14,510 nucleotides of DNA from Candidatus Limnocylindrales bacterium (GTDB lineage Bacteria; Moduliflexota; Moduliflexia; Moduliflexales; JAUQPW01), in the NCBI GenBank assembly GCA_035559535.1, contig DATMBG010000030.1:1-14510 (forward strand), given 5' to 3'. Under the pieces are notes generated by a model. That model made no database searches, was not told where the DNA came from, and worked only from the letters and a program-made list of their open reading frames with translations. Below are positions 14,393 to 14,510 of this stretch, in pieces. How positions within the stretch are numbered: the first letter of the stretch is position 1; every line of letters begins with the position of its first letter. The position numbers were made by a program, and so were the translations under genes.

Positions 14393-14510
14393 ACACTGTT
14401 TACTTAATTTCGATCTCATAGTACTGCTTTCACTTCCCAACTCCCCTCACCCCCATCCCCCCTAGCCCCCCAGTTCCCCCTTTCCGTAGGGGCGGGAGGC
14501 CTCCCGCCCC
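14393..14510. mobile_element. Second copy (partial) of the MITE-like element
   Basis: About 58 bp from 14394 (CACTGTTTACTTAATTT onward) align with 7417 onward of the element before ccoN, with only about six differences. It begins just 10 bp after the stop codon of the preceding gene. The interior then diverges into C-rich sequence and a GC palindrome. The right end lies outside the window. Confidence 0.75.
14489..14510. repeat. GC-rich perfect palindrome at the window edge
   Basis: GGGGCGGGAGG is followed immediately by its exact complement, CCTCCCGCCCC, giving 11-bp arms with no spacer. It may continue beyond the window. It lies inside the second MITE-like element and may be a separate repeat nested there. 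Confidence 0.7.

Overview
The window looks like chromosomal DNA of an uncultured Gram-negative, aerobic or microaerobic respiring bacterium of moderate GC. The supporting signs are Tat and Sec signal peptides, periplasmic c-type cytochromes, a cbb3-type oxidase with its biogenesis genes, and c-di-GMP signalling. I cannot assign a phylum. Many foldback (palindromic) repeats lie between genes, and some lie inside reading frames.

Left part (1-2995): a minus-strand GAF-PAS-GGDEF-EAL signalling protein runs off the left edge. About 520 nt upstream, on the same strand, is a well-formed GEMM-I (c-di-GMP-I class) riboswitch aptamer at 2416-2517. It implies that the gene for this c-di-GMP enzyme is controlled by the second messenger it handles. 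The long leader between them is filled with foldback repeats. The rest of the 1.1 kb gap holds short dyads and no gene that I can support.

Middle part (2996-7358): five plus-strand genes for exported proteins. They encode a cupredoxin-like protein, a Tat-exported metallophosphoesterase, a monohaem cytochrome c reminiscent of SoxA, a Tat-exported SoxY-SoxZ fusion with a carrier-like cysteine, and a seven-bladed YVTN beta-propeller. Together they resemble a reduced, non-canonical Sox-like periplasmic module. No canonical SoxB, SoxX or SoxCD is present here.

Right part (7631-14383): a cbb3 oxidase locus with an unusual layout. It holds ccoN, a ccoO fused to two further haem-c domains (the catalytic part of CcoP), ccoS, a 79-aa stand-alone CcoP-like membrane anchor, a 35-aa single-helix protein, a CcoI-type copper P-type ATPase without its usual HMA domain, and a COG2836 TauE/SafE-like membrane protein. 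Electrons from the periplasmic module could plausibly pass to this oxidase.

Repeats: one foldback MITE-like family occurs directly upstream of ccoN (7384-7620) and again, cut by the window edge, at 14393-14510. Other foldbacks sit at 2041-2250, 3764-3861, 5498-5553, 10726-10781 and 13543-13637. Two are clearly inside coding sequences and preserve the frame: in the GAF domain and in the N-terminus of the copper ATPase. I saw no tRNA, rRNA, CRISPR array or convincing intrinsic terminator.
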